Below, piece after piece: positions 10,610 to 19,064 of a stretch of DNA of 64,000 nt. The first letter of the stretch is position 1. The number at the start of each line of letters is the position of its first letter. Source of the stretch: Pseudomonas alkylphenolica (lineage in GTDB: Bacteria; Pseudomonadota; Gammaproteobacteria; Pseudomonadales; Pseudomonadaceae); NCBI RefSeq assembly GCF_004025535.1, contig NZ_QJRG01000034.1, positions 372,001 to 436,000 on the forward strand, in the 5' to 3' direction. The position numbers were made by a program, and so were the translations under genes. The notes beneath the pieces were generated by a model. It was not told the DNA's origin, did no database searches, and saw only the letters and a list, made by a program, of their open reading frames with translations.

Positions 10610-11746
10610 TCAAGGGGCGGTTGCTTGCCCTTTGTGTGCCTGGCGCCATTGTTTCGGGCTGACCTCGAACCAGCGCCGGAACGCCCGCGAGAACGCGCTG
10701 ATTTCTGAATAGCCGAGCAACAGGGCGAGCTCGGAAATCGGCAGTGCGGATTGTTGCAGGTAGTAGGTCGCCAGCTCCTGGCGAACGGTGTCGACCAAGG
10801 TGGAAAAGCTCAGTCCCTGCTCCTGCAGACGGCGCTGTACGGTCCAGCTCGGCATGCGCAACTGGTCGGCGACCTGCTCCAGGCTCGGGTAGCCATCACC
10901 GAGCAAAGCCCTGACCTGCGATTTGACGTCATCGACAATGCCCGGACGATTCGTTGCACCCGCCTGAGTACCGAGTAGACGCATGCTTTCGATGACAATT
11001 GCCAGCAGTCGCGGGTCGCGGCCCGGCATCGGCCGGTCGAGCACACTGCGGCGGAACACCAGGGAGTTGCGTTGCTGACCGAACAGCACTGGCGCATCGA
11101 ACACTTTGCAGTGCTCGTGCCAGGCCTCGGGTTGTGGGTGCTCGAACAGCACCTTCTCCGGCCCCCAGTTCTGCCCCAGGGCATGACGCATCAGGTTGAC
11201 GAACATGCCCAGGGACAACTCGGCATCCTGACGCTTGCGCAGGATGGCGCCGTACTGCACCTGATAATCCAGCTGGCAAAATTCTCCGCGCTCCTCCATG
11301 CGCAGGAGGCTGCTTTGCTGGTGCACGGGAAAGGTGCTGACCACATTGCGCAGGGCGTCTCCGAGGGTAGCCGAACACATGCCGACATAGCCGAGCAGCC
11401 CCAGGGCATCGGGCTTGAATTGCTGGCCAAAGCGCAGGCCGAAGTTGTCGTTGCCCGTCTGCCGGGCCGCCTCTTCGAACACCTGGCAGTATTGGTTCAG
11501 GTCCAGGCTCAAGGTCGGGTGCTCCAGCTGATCGCAGGCGATGCCGGTGCGCCCGAGGATGCGCTCGACATCGCCACCTTGCTGGCCGATGAAACCGACC
11601 AGGCCGGTTGCCGCCGAGGCGAGAATACCGATCGGGTTACCCGGGGGCGTACCCGCTTGCAAGCGCTGACCTGATTGGACGACGTGCACGTAGAACCCTC
11701 CTCGAGCCATTACCGGTTGCTGGGTAAGGTTGGGAGCAAGTTTCAT
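10610..11746 (-). CDS. AraC-family transcriptional regulator (PF12625 type)
   Basis: Predicted activator of 378 residues from the ATG at 11746. The N-terminal effector domain resembles the arabinose-binding-like domain of OruR/ArgR-type AraC proteins (ILGRTGIACDQLEHPTLSL, LGLLGYVGMCSATLGDAL). The C-terminal double helix-turn-helix is clear (LEQVADQLRMPSWTVQRRL, then LLGYSEISAFSRAFRRWF). The reading frame is open to a GTG at 11848, and other possible starts are ATGs at 11779 and 11710. None has a strong ribosome-binding site, so the N-terminus is uncertain. It sits next to the kinase/SDR/permease/phospho-lyase genes and is the likely regulator of that module. Confidence 0.85.
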   Translation of the reverse strand: MKLAPNLTQQPVMARGGFYVHVVQSGQRLQAGTPPGNPIGILASAATGLVGFIGQQGGDVERILGRTGIACDQLEHPTLSLDLNQYCQVFEEAARQTGNDNFGLRFGQQFKPDALGLLGYVGMCSATLGDALRNVVSTFPVHQQSSLLRMEERGEFCQLDYQVQYGAILRKRQDAELSLGMFVNLMRHALGQNWGPEKVLFEHPQPEAWHEHCKVFDAPVLFGQQRNSLVFRRSVLDRPMPGRDPRLLAIVIESMRLLGTQAGATNRPGIVDDVKSQVRALLGDGYPSLEQVADQLRMPSWTVQRRLQEQGLSFSTLVDTVRQELATYYLQQSALPISELALLLGYSEISAFSRAFRRWFEVSPKQWRQAHKGQATAP

Positions 11747-11838
11747 TCCACGCGGTGGAAAAACCGCTAAAAGCGCCATTCGACCGCTCAAGGGCAGATC
11801 ATTGCCGGGATACACCCGCCGCGTCTGACCCTGGCTAC

Positions 11839-11868
11839 GCACCTGCACGGTGCGTAACCTTCGGTTAC
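11839..11868. promoter_or_regulatory. two abutting 15-bp dyads upstream of araC
   Basis: GCACC-TGCAC-GGTGC (11839-11853) is immediately followed by GTAACC-TTC-GGTTAC (11854-11868). Both are exact inverted repeats. They lie upstream of the araC start and just past the 3' end of the kinase gene. They may be an operator or hairpins in the mRNA. There is no U-run to make a standard terminator. Confidence 0.4.
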
Positions 11869-11881
11869 ATAATTGTCTGCA

Positions 11882-12892
11882 TCATGCCTGGGCGAGCGCA
11901 CCCACCGGGCGCTCTTCCAGATAGCGGTGACACAGACCCACGGTCTGCTCCACCCACACCGGCCCCAGGCATTCCACCTGCGGGGTGCCCCGATGGGTCC
12001 CGGTCCAGGCCAGCAGCTGCAGGCGCCGCTGCATGATCAAGGTCGGCAGCATGGCGATGTCGCGCGCATCCAGGCTGGCCACGCGGCTGTAGCCTTCGAG
12101 CCAGTTATCGATCCATTGCAGCAAATCCGGGTGGTGCTCGAAGAAGCTCAGGGCGGCGGCCAGGTCATGCAGGTACCAGCCCATCCCGCAGTCGTCGAAA
12201 TCGATGATCCGTGTGCGATCCCCCTGCACCAGCAGGTTGGTCAGGCGTAGGTCGGCATGGATCAGACCAAAGCGTGAAGGGTCTTCACCATAGCCGCACA
12301 GGCGCTCGCCGATGACCTCGACCGTCTCGCCGATCAGCGCACTGGCCCGTGCGTCCAGGTACGGTGCCTCGCTCCAGCGCCCCCAATGGCCCTGCTCGCC
12401 GAGCATGCTTTCATGGTTCCAGGTCAGGCGCTGGAAGTTGCTCGGGCGCTGCCAGCTACGGGCGTGACGGTGCAGGCTGGCATTGATCTCGCCCAGCCGG
12501 CGGAACGAGGCATTGAGTTGCTGCTGGTCCGGTTCACCGCCGTCGATCCAGTGGAACAGCACGACGAAACGGCTGCCATGCCCCGGCAATTCGACAACCT
12601 GGATGGCCTCGCCGTCCAGGCCCGCGATCGGCACTGGCACTTCCAGGCCGGTGGCCTGCAGGGCCGCCAGCCAGGCCAGTTCGCTGGCGATGTCGGCGTG
12701 CTGATGGTAGCCCGCGCGGTGCACGCGCAGAACAAAACGTTGCCGAGCGCCTTTCACGCAATAGGTCGCATTCTCCGAGTGCACCAGCAACTCGATCTGA
12801 CCCTGATAGCTGCTGGCATAACGCGCCAACGCACGCTGGGCGAAGCAATCGAGTACGGCGGGGCTGGCATGGATAAGGGTATCGCTGGTCAT
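11882..12892 (-). CDS. APH-family kinase, hydroxylysine/amino-alcohol kinase-like
   Basis: Small-molecule kinase of the aminoglycoside phosphotransferase (APH) fold, 336 residues. Catalytic motifs are present: H212-x-D214 with N219 (IHADLRLTNLL) and D231 (IIDFDDCG) for metal binding. FVLRVHR near residue 55 supplies the P-loop lysine/arginine region. The family includes hydroxylysine kinase (AGPHD1) and homoserine-kinase-like enzymes. The nearby PLP enzyme is of the amino-alcohol-phosphate phospho-lyase type, so an amino alcohol (1-aminopropan-2-ol, ethanolamine or hydroxylysine) is the likely substrate rather than an antibiotic. The frame opens 30 codons earlier, but the ATG at 12892 has GGAG eight bases upstream. 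It is divergent from the SDR-permease-aminotransferase operon. Confidence 0.78.
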   Translation of the reverse strand: MTSDTLIHASPAVLDCFAQRALARYASSYQGQIELLVHSENATYCVKGARQRFVLRVHRAGYHQHADIASELAWLAALQATGLEVPVPIAGLDGEAIQVVELPGHGSRFVVLFHWIDGGEPDQQQLNASFRRLGEINASLHRHARSWQRPSNFQRLTWNHESMLGEQGHWGRWSEAPYLDARASALIGETVEVIGERLCGYGEDPSRFGLIHADLRLTNLLVQGDRTRIIDFDDCGMGWYLHDLAAALSFFEHHPDLLQWIDNWLEGYSRVASLDARDIAMLPTLIMQRRLQLLAWTGTHRGTPQVECLGPVWVEQTVGLCHRYLEERPVGALAQA

Positions 12893-12952
12893 CAGGCACG
12901 CTCCATTGGCAGGGGTCTGATGTCCAGCATGTGTCGAGCCCCGCGCGGCTGG

Positions 12953-12980
12953 CTTGACCGTAAACCGCGAAATCTTGACC
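12953..12980. promoter_or_regulatory. 21-bp-spaced direct repeat CTTGACC, candidate AraC operator
   Basis: CTTGACC occurs at 12953-12959 and again at 12974-12980, exactly 21 bases apart, in the divergent promoter region between the kinase and SDR genes. Two direct half-sites two helical turns apart are typical of AraC-family binding. A third copy in inverted orientation (GGTCAAG) lies at 13046-13052. Confidence 0.5.
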
Positions 12981-13122
12981 ACGCATCACAAGGCAACAGG
13001 GCCTGAGCAAGAATTTGATCCTGCGACCCGCAACTTGTGCCCTGGGGTCAAGTCGGGCGCTGCCGGTCGGCCCACCATCGATCCACACCACTGGGCTACG
13101 TCACAGGATCGAGGGCTGGAAC

Positions 13123-13896
13123 ATGCTGACTTCATTACAAGGCAAGAGTGTATTGGTCACAGGTGGCACAAGCGGCATCGGCCTGGGCATCGCCATCGGC
13201 TTCGCTCGCCAGGGTGCCAAGGTGGCGATCAGCGGACGGCAGCGGGACAAGGTCGAGGCCTTGGCCGCCCGCCTGCGCGACGAGGGCCTGGCCGTCATCG
13301 GCCTGGCTGCCGATGTGAGCGAGCGCGAACAGGTACAGCGCCTGGTCGATGAGGTCGCGACAGCCCAGGGCGGGCTCGATGTGCTGTGTGCCAATGCCGG
13401 TGTGTTCCCCTCCGCCGCACTGGAGCACATGACGGATGCCGACTGGGACCTTGTGCTCGACACCAATGCCAAGGGCTCGTTTCTGTGTGTGCAAGCCGCA
13501 CTGGCGCATTTGCGCCGCGCTGAATATGGCAGGGTGATCCTGACCTCTTCAATCACCGGGCCGATCACCGGTTTTCCCGGCTGGGCGCATTACGGCGCGA
13601 GCAAGGCGGCGCAACTGGGCTTCATGCGCACAGCGGCGATCGAACTGGCGCGCGACGGCATCACCATCAACGCCGTGCTGCCGGGCAACATTGTCACCGA
13701 AGGCCTGCACGGCATGGGTGACGACTACCTGGCCAGCATGGCCGCATCCGTACCGCTCAAGCGCCTTGGCCAGGTCGATGACATCGCCAATGCCGCGCTG
13801 TTCTTTGCCTCGAAAGAGGCTGGCTACCTCACCGGGCAGAGCCTGGTCGTCGACGGCGGCCAGATCCTTCCCGAATCCTTGCAGGCGCTGGCCTGA
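13123..13896 (+). CDS. short-chain dehydrogenase/reductase (FabG-like SDR)
   Basis: Classical SDR oxidoreductase of 257 residues. It has the cofactor motif TGGTSGIG at about 13-20, NAG at 91-93, and catalytic S143 with Y157-x-x-x-K161 (YGASK). R39 in ISGRQ would suit NADP(H), though this is weak evidence. The C-terminal ITINAVLPGNIVTEG and SLVVDGGQ are standard family features. The frame is open 36 codons upstream, but only the ATG at 13123 gives a normal Rossmann start. It is first in an apparent operon with the APC permease (38 bases downstream) and the class III PLP enzyme. Its substrate is not evident; it might oxidise or epimerise the amino alcohol handled by its neighbours. Confidence 0.85.
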   Translation: MLTSLQGKSVLVTGGTSGIGLGIAIGFARQGAKVAISGRQRDKVEALAARLRDEGLAVIGLAADVSEREQVQRLVDEVATAQGGLDVLCANAGVFPSAALEHMTDADWDLVLDTNAKGSFLCVQAALAHLRRAEYGRVILTSSITGPITGFPGWAHYGASKAAQLGFMRTAAIELARDGITINAVLPGNIVTEGLHGMGDDYLASMAASVPLKRLGQVDDIANAALFFASKEAGYLTGQSLVVDGGQILPESLQALA

Positions 13897-13934
13897 CCCC
13901 TCGCACAAAACAATAAAACTCGGAGAATCTCCAG

Positions 13935-15488
13935 ATGAGTGGGACTTATAGCAGCGAGCTGGAACTGAAGCTGGACGGCCAGGCGCAACAACCCCGCGAG
14001 GTGCAGCGCCTGCGCAAGAACGCTGTAGGTTTGATGGGCGTATTGTTCATGACCGTGGCGACCGCAGCACCGATTACCGCGATGCTCGGCAACGTACCGA
14101 TCGCCATTGGCAGCGGCAATGGCCAGTACGCCCCTGCCGGCTACCTGGTGGCGACGATCATCCTCGCGCTGTTTGCCATCGGCTATGCGCAGATGGCGAA
14201 ATACATCACCGCCACCGGTGCTTTCTATGGCTTCATTTCCCATGGCCTCGGCCGGGTGGTGGGTATGGCCTCGGGGATTGCGGTAACGCTTACCTACATT
14301 GTCTTCGAAGCCGCACTGGTAGGAATCTTCGCCTTTTTCTGCGAAGACCTGGTGTCCAGCATGCTGGGCCTGCAGGTGCCGTGGATTGTGTTCGCCCTGG
14401 CGATGCTGATTGCCAATGGGGTACTCAGTTACTTCGACATTTCCCTCACCGCCAAGGTGCTGGGCCTGTGCCTGGTGCTGGAAATCCTGATGCTGGCGCT
14501 GATGGCGTTTGCCGTCCTGCTGCACGGTGGCGGACCACAAGGCATGGCAGCGGAGTCGATCAACCCGTTGAACGCATTCCGCCCGGCAGAGGGCGTGATT
14601 GGCGCCAATGCCGGCATCGGCCTGTTCTTCGCCTTCTGGTCCTGGGTCGGGTTTGAGTCCTCGGCCATGTACGGCGAAGAGTCGCGCAACCCGAAAAAGA
14701 TCATTCCGCTGGCGACGCTGATCGCAGTGATCGGCATCGGTGTGTTCTATGTGTTCGTGTCGTGGATGGCCATCGCCGGCTCCGGCCCCGCCGAGGCGAT
14801 TCGCCTCGCGCAGGACCCTGCCAGCGCCGCCGAGGTGTTCTACGGCCCGACCCGCACCTATATCGGCGAGTGGGCGGTCAGCCTGTTCAAGCTGTTGGTG
14901 GTGACCGGTTCGTTCGCCTGCGGCATGGCCTTCCACAACTGTGCGGCACGCTACCTGTACGCCCTTGGCCGGGAGAACCTGTTCGACTTCCTCGGCCGCA
15001 CCGTGGGCCGCACCCACGAGCGCCATGGTTCACCGCACGTTGCCTCCACCGTTCAGACCCTGATCGCCACGGTGATCGTTCTGGCTTTCCTGTTCACCGG
15101 CAAGGACCCCTACGCCGACCTTTACGCACTGCTGGCCATCCTCGGCACCATGGGCATCCTCATCGTCCAGGCGCTGTGTGCCTTTGCCGTGGTCTGCTAC
15201 TTCCATGTCGGCACCAGGCACCGCGCCCAGGCGCACTGGTTCAAGACCTTCCTGGCTCCCCTGCTCGGCGGCTTCGGCATGCTCTATGTGGTTTACCTGT
15301 TGTTCGCCAACCTCAGCTTCGCCGCCGGCACTGCAGCCGAATCGCTGCTGTTCCGGCTGATTCCGTGGATCGTCGCCGCAAGCTTTGCGCTCGGCGCGTC
15401 GATCGCCCTGTACTTCCGTTACTTCGACCGCCGCAAGTACCACATCATCGGCAGCATCGTCATGGACGATGAACGCCAGGACGCCTGA
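13935..15488 (+). CDS. APC-superfamily amino acid/amine permease
   Basis: Inner-membrane secondary transporter of 517 residues with about 12 predicted helices. After a polar leader of about 30 residues, TM1 carries VGLMGVLFMTVATAAPITAM, the conserved unwound-helix region of the APC fold. YITATGAFYGFISHGLG (TM3 region) and FWSWVGFESSAMYGEESRNPKK (TM6 region) are typical of amino acid and ethanolamine/amine permeases. It lies 38 bases after the SDR and 11 bases before the PLP enzyme, so it probably imports the substrate of this pathway. The family does not let me name the substrate. A GGAG lies about ten bases before the ATG. Confidence 0.87.
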   Translation: MSGTYSSELELKLDGQAQQPREVQRLRKNAVGLMGVLFMTVATAAPITAMLGNVPIAIGSGNGQYAPAGYLVATIILALFAIGYAQMAKYITATGAFYGFISHGLGRVVGMASGIAVTLTYIVFEAALVGIFAFFCEDLVSSMLGLQVPWIVFALAMLIANGVLSYFDISLTAKVLGLCLVLEILMLALMAFAVLLHGGGPQGMAAESINPLNAFRPAEGVIGANAGIGLFFAFWSWVGFESSAMYGEESRNPKKIIPLATLIAVIGIGVFYVFVSWMAIAGSGPAEAIRLAQDPASAAEVFYGPTRTYIGEWAVSLFKLLVVTGSFACGMAFHNCAARYLYALGRENLFDFLGRTVGRTHERHGSPHVASTVQTLIATVIVLAFLFTGKDPYADLYALLAILGTMGILIVQALCAFAVVCYFHVGTRHRAQAHWFKTFLAPLLGGFGMLYVVYLLFANLSFAAGTAAESLLFRLIPWIVAASFALGASIALYFRYFDRRKYHIIGSIVMDDERQDA

Positions 15489-15499
15489 GGAGCCCTCCC

Positions 15500-16810
15500 A
15501 TGTTGAAAGTGAACGCCTTCCAGCCCGAACACGCCGAGTCCCTGGGCAGCACCGAGCGCCACCTGATCGAGCGTCGCCAGCGATTGCTCGGCCCGGCCTA
15601 CCAGTTGTTCTACGACAATCCGCTGCACCTGGTGCGTGGTGCCGGCACCTGGCTTTACGACAGTGACGGCCGGGCGTACCTCGACCTGTACAACAACGTC
15701 GCCTCGGTTGGCCACAGCCATCCTCGCGTGGTCGAAGCCCTGAGCCGCCAGGCTGCCGCCCTGAACACCCACACCCGCTATTTGCACGAAGGTGTACTCG
15801 ACTACGCCGAGAAACTGCTGGCAACCATGCCGGCACAACTGAGCAATGTGATGTTCACCTGCACCGGCAGCGAAGCCAACGACCTCGCCCTGCGCATCGC
15901 CCGCGACTACACCGGCGGCACCGGGGTCATCGTTACCCGCTATGCCTACCATGGGATGACGGCGGCAATTGCCGAACTGTCCCCTTCGGTGGGCGATTAC
16001 GTACCGTTGGGGCGTGACGTCCGCGTGGTCGACGCGCCACTGCACAGCCCGGAAGATCCGCAGCGCACCGGCCGCGTGTTCGCCGCACAGGTACGCGCTG
16101 CACTGGCCGACATGCAACGTCATGGCATCCGCCCAGCGGCACTGCTGGTGGACACCCTGTTCACCAGCGACGGGGTGTTCGCCGATCCCGCTGGCTTCCT
16201 GCGGGAGGCGGTGGAAGCCGTGCGCGCCGCCGGCGGCGTGTTCATCGCCGACGAGGTTCAACCAGGATTTGGCAGGACCGGCACGCACATGTGGGGCTTC
16301 CAGCGTCATGGCCTGGTGCCCGAACTGGTGACCATGGGCAAGCCGATGGGCAACGGCCATCCGCTTGCCGGCCTCACGGTACGTCCGGAAATTCTCGAGC
16401 GCTTCGGTCGCAACGCCAGTTACTTCAACACCTTCGGCGGCAATCCGGTGTCCGCCGCGGCCGGTCTGGCGGTGCTGCAGGTCATTGAGGAGGAGGGCCT
16501 GCAGAATAATGCCCTGCGTGTTGGCGCCCTGCTCAAGGAAGGCCTTGAGGGCGTTGCCCGCGAGCATGCCAGCCTTGGCCAGGTGCGGGGGGCGGGGCTG
16601 TTCATCGGTGTCGATGTGCTGGACGCTGCTGGCCTGCCGGACGGTGCCGCAGCACGGCGCATCGTCAACCTGCTGCGTGACGAAGGGATGCTGATCGGCG
16701 TTTCCGGCGCGCAGAACAATACACTCAAGATCCGCCCGCAACTGTGCTTCAGTGCAGAGAATGTCGCGCAGTTCCTCGGTGCGCTGCAGCGCGTCTTGCG
16801 ACTCCTGTAA
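15500..16810 (+). CDS. class III PLP enzyme, amino-alcohol-phosphate phospho-lyase-like
   Basis: PLP-dependent enzyme of aminotransferase class III fold, 436 residues. The PLP lysine is K281 in TMGKPMGNGHP, with D251 in IADEVQPGFGRTG. The GKPxGNGHP signature is characteristic of the AGXT2L group. That group includes ethanolamine-phosphate phospho-lyase and 5-phosphohydroxylysine phospho-lyase, which eliminate phosphate and ammonia from phosphorylated amino alcohols instead of transaminating. Automated labels would likely call it an aspartate aminotransferase family protein. Together with the APH-type kinase and the permease it suggests the route amino alcohol to amino-alcohol phosphate to aldehyde. 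It ends before a strong terminator. Confidence 0.85.
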   Translation: MLKVNAFQPEHAESLGSTERHLIERRQRLLGPAYQLFYDNPLHLVRGAGTWLYDSDGRAYLDLYNNVASVGHSHPRVVEALSRQAAALNTHTRYLHEGVLDYAEKLLATMPAQLSNVMFTCTGSEANDLALRIARDYTGGTGVIVTRYAYHGMTAAIAELSPSVGDYVPLGRDVRVVDAPLHSPEDPQRTGRVFAAQVRAALADMQRHGIRPAALLVDTLFTSDGVFADPAGFLREAVEAVRAAGGVFIADEVQPGFGRTGTHMWGFQRHGLVPELVTMGKPMGNGHPLAGLTVRPEILERFGRNASYFNTFGGNPVSAAAGLAVLQVIEEEGLQNNALRVGALLKEGLEGVAREHASLGQVRGAGLFIGVDVLDAAGLPDGAAARRIVNLLRDEGMLIGVSGAQNNTLKIRPQLCFSAENVAQFLGALQRVLRLL

Positions 16811-16822
16811 CCGGCAATCGCG

Positions 16823-16857
16823 AGCCCCGCCAGGACCTGATCCTGGCGGGGCTTTTT
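16823..16857 (+). terminator. rho-independent terminator of the SDR-permease-phospho-lyase operon
   Basis: A 13-bp GC-rich stem (AGCCCCGCCAGGA and its complement) closes a five-base loop and is followed by TTTTT. It lies 13 bases after the phospho-lyase stop. Confidence 0.92.
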
Positions 16858-16926
16858 CATGCCTGATGACTCAGTGATCGAAAGGAGCCAACCGCGAAGG
16901 CTGGCTCTGCTACCGGGTACTTTCGT

Positions 16927-18852
16927 TCAATGCCCGGTGGCCGCGTAACTTGCACGCGCTGCGTCATAGCAACCCGCCTGCTCAAACACCGCGCGCACTT
17001 CGTCGAGCACTGCCGGGTCCTCGATGGTCGGCGGTACCGCCACCTCCGGCCCCGCCGCCAGGCTGCGCAGGGTCTTGCGCAGGATCTTGCCGGAACGGGT
17101 CTTGGGCAGGCGTTTGAGGATGAACACCCGGCGCAGCGAGGCAATTGCACCCACGGCATCACGCACCCGTGCAATCAGTTCGCCTTCGAGTTGCGCAGGG
17201 TCTGGCTGGACACCTTGCTTGAGCACCACAAAGCCTACCGGCACCTCACCCTTCAGCGCTTCGGCTAGTGCCACCACTGCGCATTCGGCGACGGCCGGAT
17301 GATCGCCAAGGGCTTCTTCCAGGCTGCCGCTGGACAAGCGGTGCCCGGCGACATTGATCACATCGTCCACACGACCCATTACGAACAGATAGCCGTCGTC
17401 ATCCACATAGCCACCATCACCGCTGCAGTAGTAGCCCGGGAACACGCTCAGGTAACTGTCAACGAAACGCGCGGGATCGCCCCACAACGTGCTCAGGGTG
17501 CCCGGTGGCAGCGGCAGGCGCAGGGCGATATTACCCGGCTCGTTTCGCGGCACAGGCCGACCGTCGTCGTCGAGAATCTCTAGCTGGTAGCCGGGTAACG
17601 GAAGGCTGGCGGAACCCGGCTTCATCGGGAAATCGCCAAGCCCACGCGGGTTGCCGGCAATTGCCCAGCCGGTCTCGGTCTGCCACCAGTGATCGATCAC
17701 CGGACACGGCAGGAAACTGTGCAACCACTCGTAAGTCGGCGGGTCCAGGCGTTCGCCGGCAACATACACCGCCTTCAGGCACGACAGGTCGCGACCGGCG
17801 GCCAGGCGCACCTGCGGGTCTTCACGCTTGATCGCGCGAAAAGCAGTGGGTGCGGTGAAGAACACATTCACCTGGTGCTCGGCGATCACCCGCCAGAACG
17901 CGCCCGCATCGGGCGTGCGCACCGGTTTGCCCTCATAGAGCACGGTGGTGCAACCACGAATCAGCGGGGCATAGACAATGTAGGAGTGGCCCACCACCCA
18001 GCCGATATCCGAGGCTGCCCAGAACACATCGCCCGGTTGTGCGTCGTACAGCGCCTGCATGCTGAAATTGAGCGCCACGGCGTGACCACCGTTGTCGCGC
18101 ACCACCCCCTTGGGTTTACCGGTGGTGCCCGAGGTGTACAGGATGTAGAGCGGATCAGTGGCCTTGAGCGGCACGGGAGCCACCGGGTCGGCTTGGGCTA
18201 ACAGTGCCTGCCAGTCGTGCTCCCGGGGCCCGCGCAACGGCGCCTCGACCTGCTCGCGCTGTTCAATCACCACATGCGGCGTGATCCCCGCTACCAGCTC
18301 CAGGGCCTTGTCCAGCAACGGCTTGTAGGGGACGACGCGGTCATATTCGATACCGCAACTGGCACTGAGCAGCACCTTGGGGGCCGCGTCGTTGATACGA
18401 ACCGCAAGCTCGGCAGCCGAGAACCCGCCAAACACCACCGAATGCACGGCGCCCAAGCGGGCACAGGCAAGCATGCCAACTAGCGCTTGAGGAATCATCG
18501 GCATGTAAATGATTACCCGGTCGCCACGCGTTACCCCCAGTGCGCGCAACATGCCGGCACACCGGGCCACGCGGGCCTGCAACTGGCGATAGCTGATGCG
18601 CTCCTGAACGCCCGTGGCCGGCGAATCGTAAATAATCGCGCAGCGCTCCCCGGCACCATTGGCCACGTGCCGGTCGACAGCCAGGTGACAGGTATTGAGC
18701 TGCCCGTCAGGGAACCAGCGACCGTTGCCGCTGGGCTCCGGGGCAAAGATCTGTTCGGGGAATTGGTACCAGTCCAGCTCGGCGGCCTGTTCGCGCCAGA
18801 ACCCCTCAGGGTCCTCGGTCGCGCGGGCATAGGCGTTTAGGTAGGCAGTCAT
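16927..18852 (-). CDS. propionyl-CoA synthetase-like acyl-CoA ligase (PrpE/ACSS3 type)
   Basis: AMP-forming acyl-CoA synthetase of 641 residues that activates a short-chain acid (propionate or acetate) with ATP and CoA. The phosphate-binding loop is YTSGTTGKPKGVVRDNGG. VFWAASDIGWVVGHSYIVYAPL and WWQTETGW are core motifs. The C-terminal catalytic lysine is in LPKTRSGKILRKTLR. The RWFPDGQLNTCHLAVDRH and VPYKPLLDKAL segments look more like PrpE/ACSS3 than like housekeeping Acs. An AGGAG site lies upstream of the ATG at 18852. It converges with the phospho-lyase operon and is divergent from the LysR gene. It could consume propionate or acetate made from the aldehyde released by the phospho-lyase. 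Confidence 0.85.
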   Translation of the reverse strand: MTAYLNAYARATEDPEGFWREQAAELDWYQFPEQIFAPEPSGNGRWFPDGQLNTCHLAVDRHVANGAGERCAIIYDSPATGVQERISYRQLQARVARCAGMLRALGVTRGDRVIIYMPMIPQALVGMLACARLGAVHSVVFGGFSAAELAVRINDAAPKVLLSASCGIEYDRVVPYKPLLDKALELVAGITPHVVIEQREQVEAPLRGPREHDWQALLAQADPVAPVPLKATDPLYILYTSGTTGKPKGVVRDNGGHAVALNFSMQALYDAQPGDVFWAASDIGWVVGHSYIVYAPLIRGCTTVLYEGKPVRTPDAGAFWRVIAEHQVNVFFTAPTAFRAIKREDPQVRLAAGRDLSCLKAVYVAGERLDPPTYEWLHSFLPCPVIDHWWQTETGWAIAGNPRGLGDFPMKPGSASLPLPGYQLEILDDDGRPVPRNEPGNIALRLPLPPGTLSTLWGDPARFVDSYLSVFPGYYCSGDGGYVDDDGYLFVMGRVDDVINVAGHRLSSGSLEEALGDHPAVAECAVVALAEALKGEVPVGFVVLKQGVQPDPAQLEGELIARVRDAVGAIASLRRVFILKRLPKTRSGKILRKTLRSLAAGPEVAVPPTIEDPAVLDEVRAVFEQAGCYDAARASYAATGH

Positions 18853-19064
18853 GGGGCGTTCTCCTGGTTCCTGTCATTATTTTAGGCGGCCCTCGGGGCC
18901 TGCCCCTATCCTCCCAGCAGGTTTTGCCGCCCGCTTGACCTGCGGACACAATTACTTGACCGACGACAGCGCTCGCAGCGCCCAGCCCTGATCCTCACCG
19001 TTAGCCATCGAAAAAAAAGATATACACTCCATCAGGCCGATAAAACTCATAAAAGATCGCCGCC

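Noticed and set aside
11882..12892. Antibiotic-resistance aminoglycoside phosphotransferase
   Set aside because: The APH fold is broad. The operon context of a phospho-lyase-type enzyme and an amine permease points to metabolism rather than resistance.
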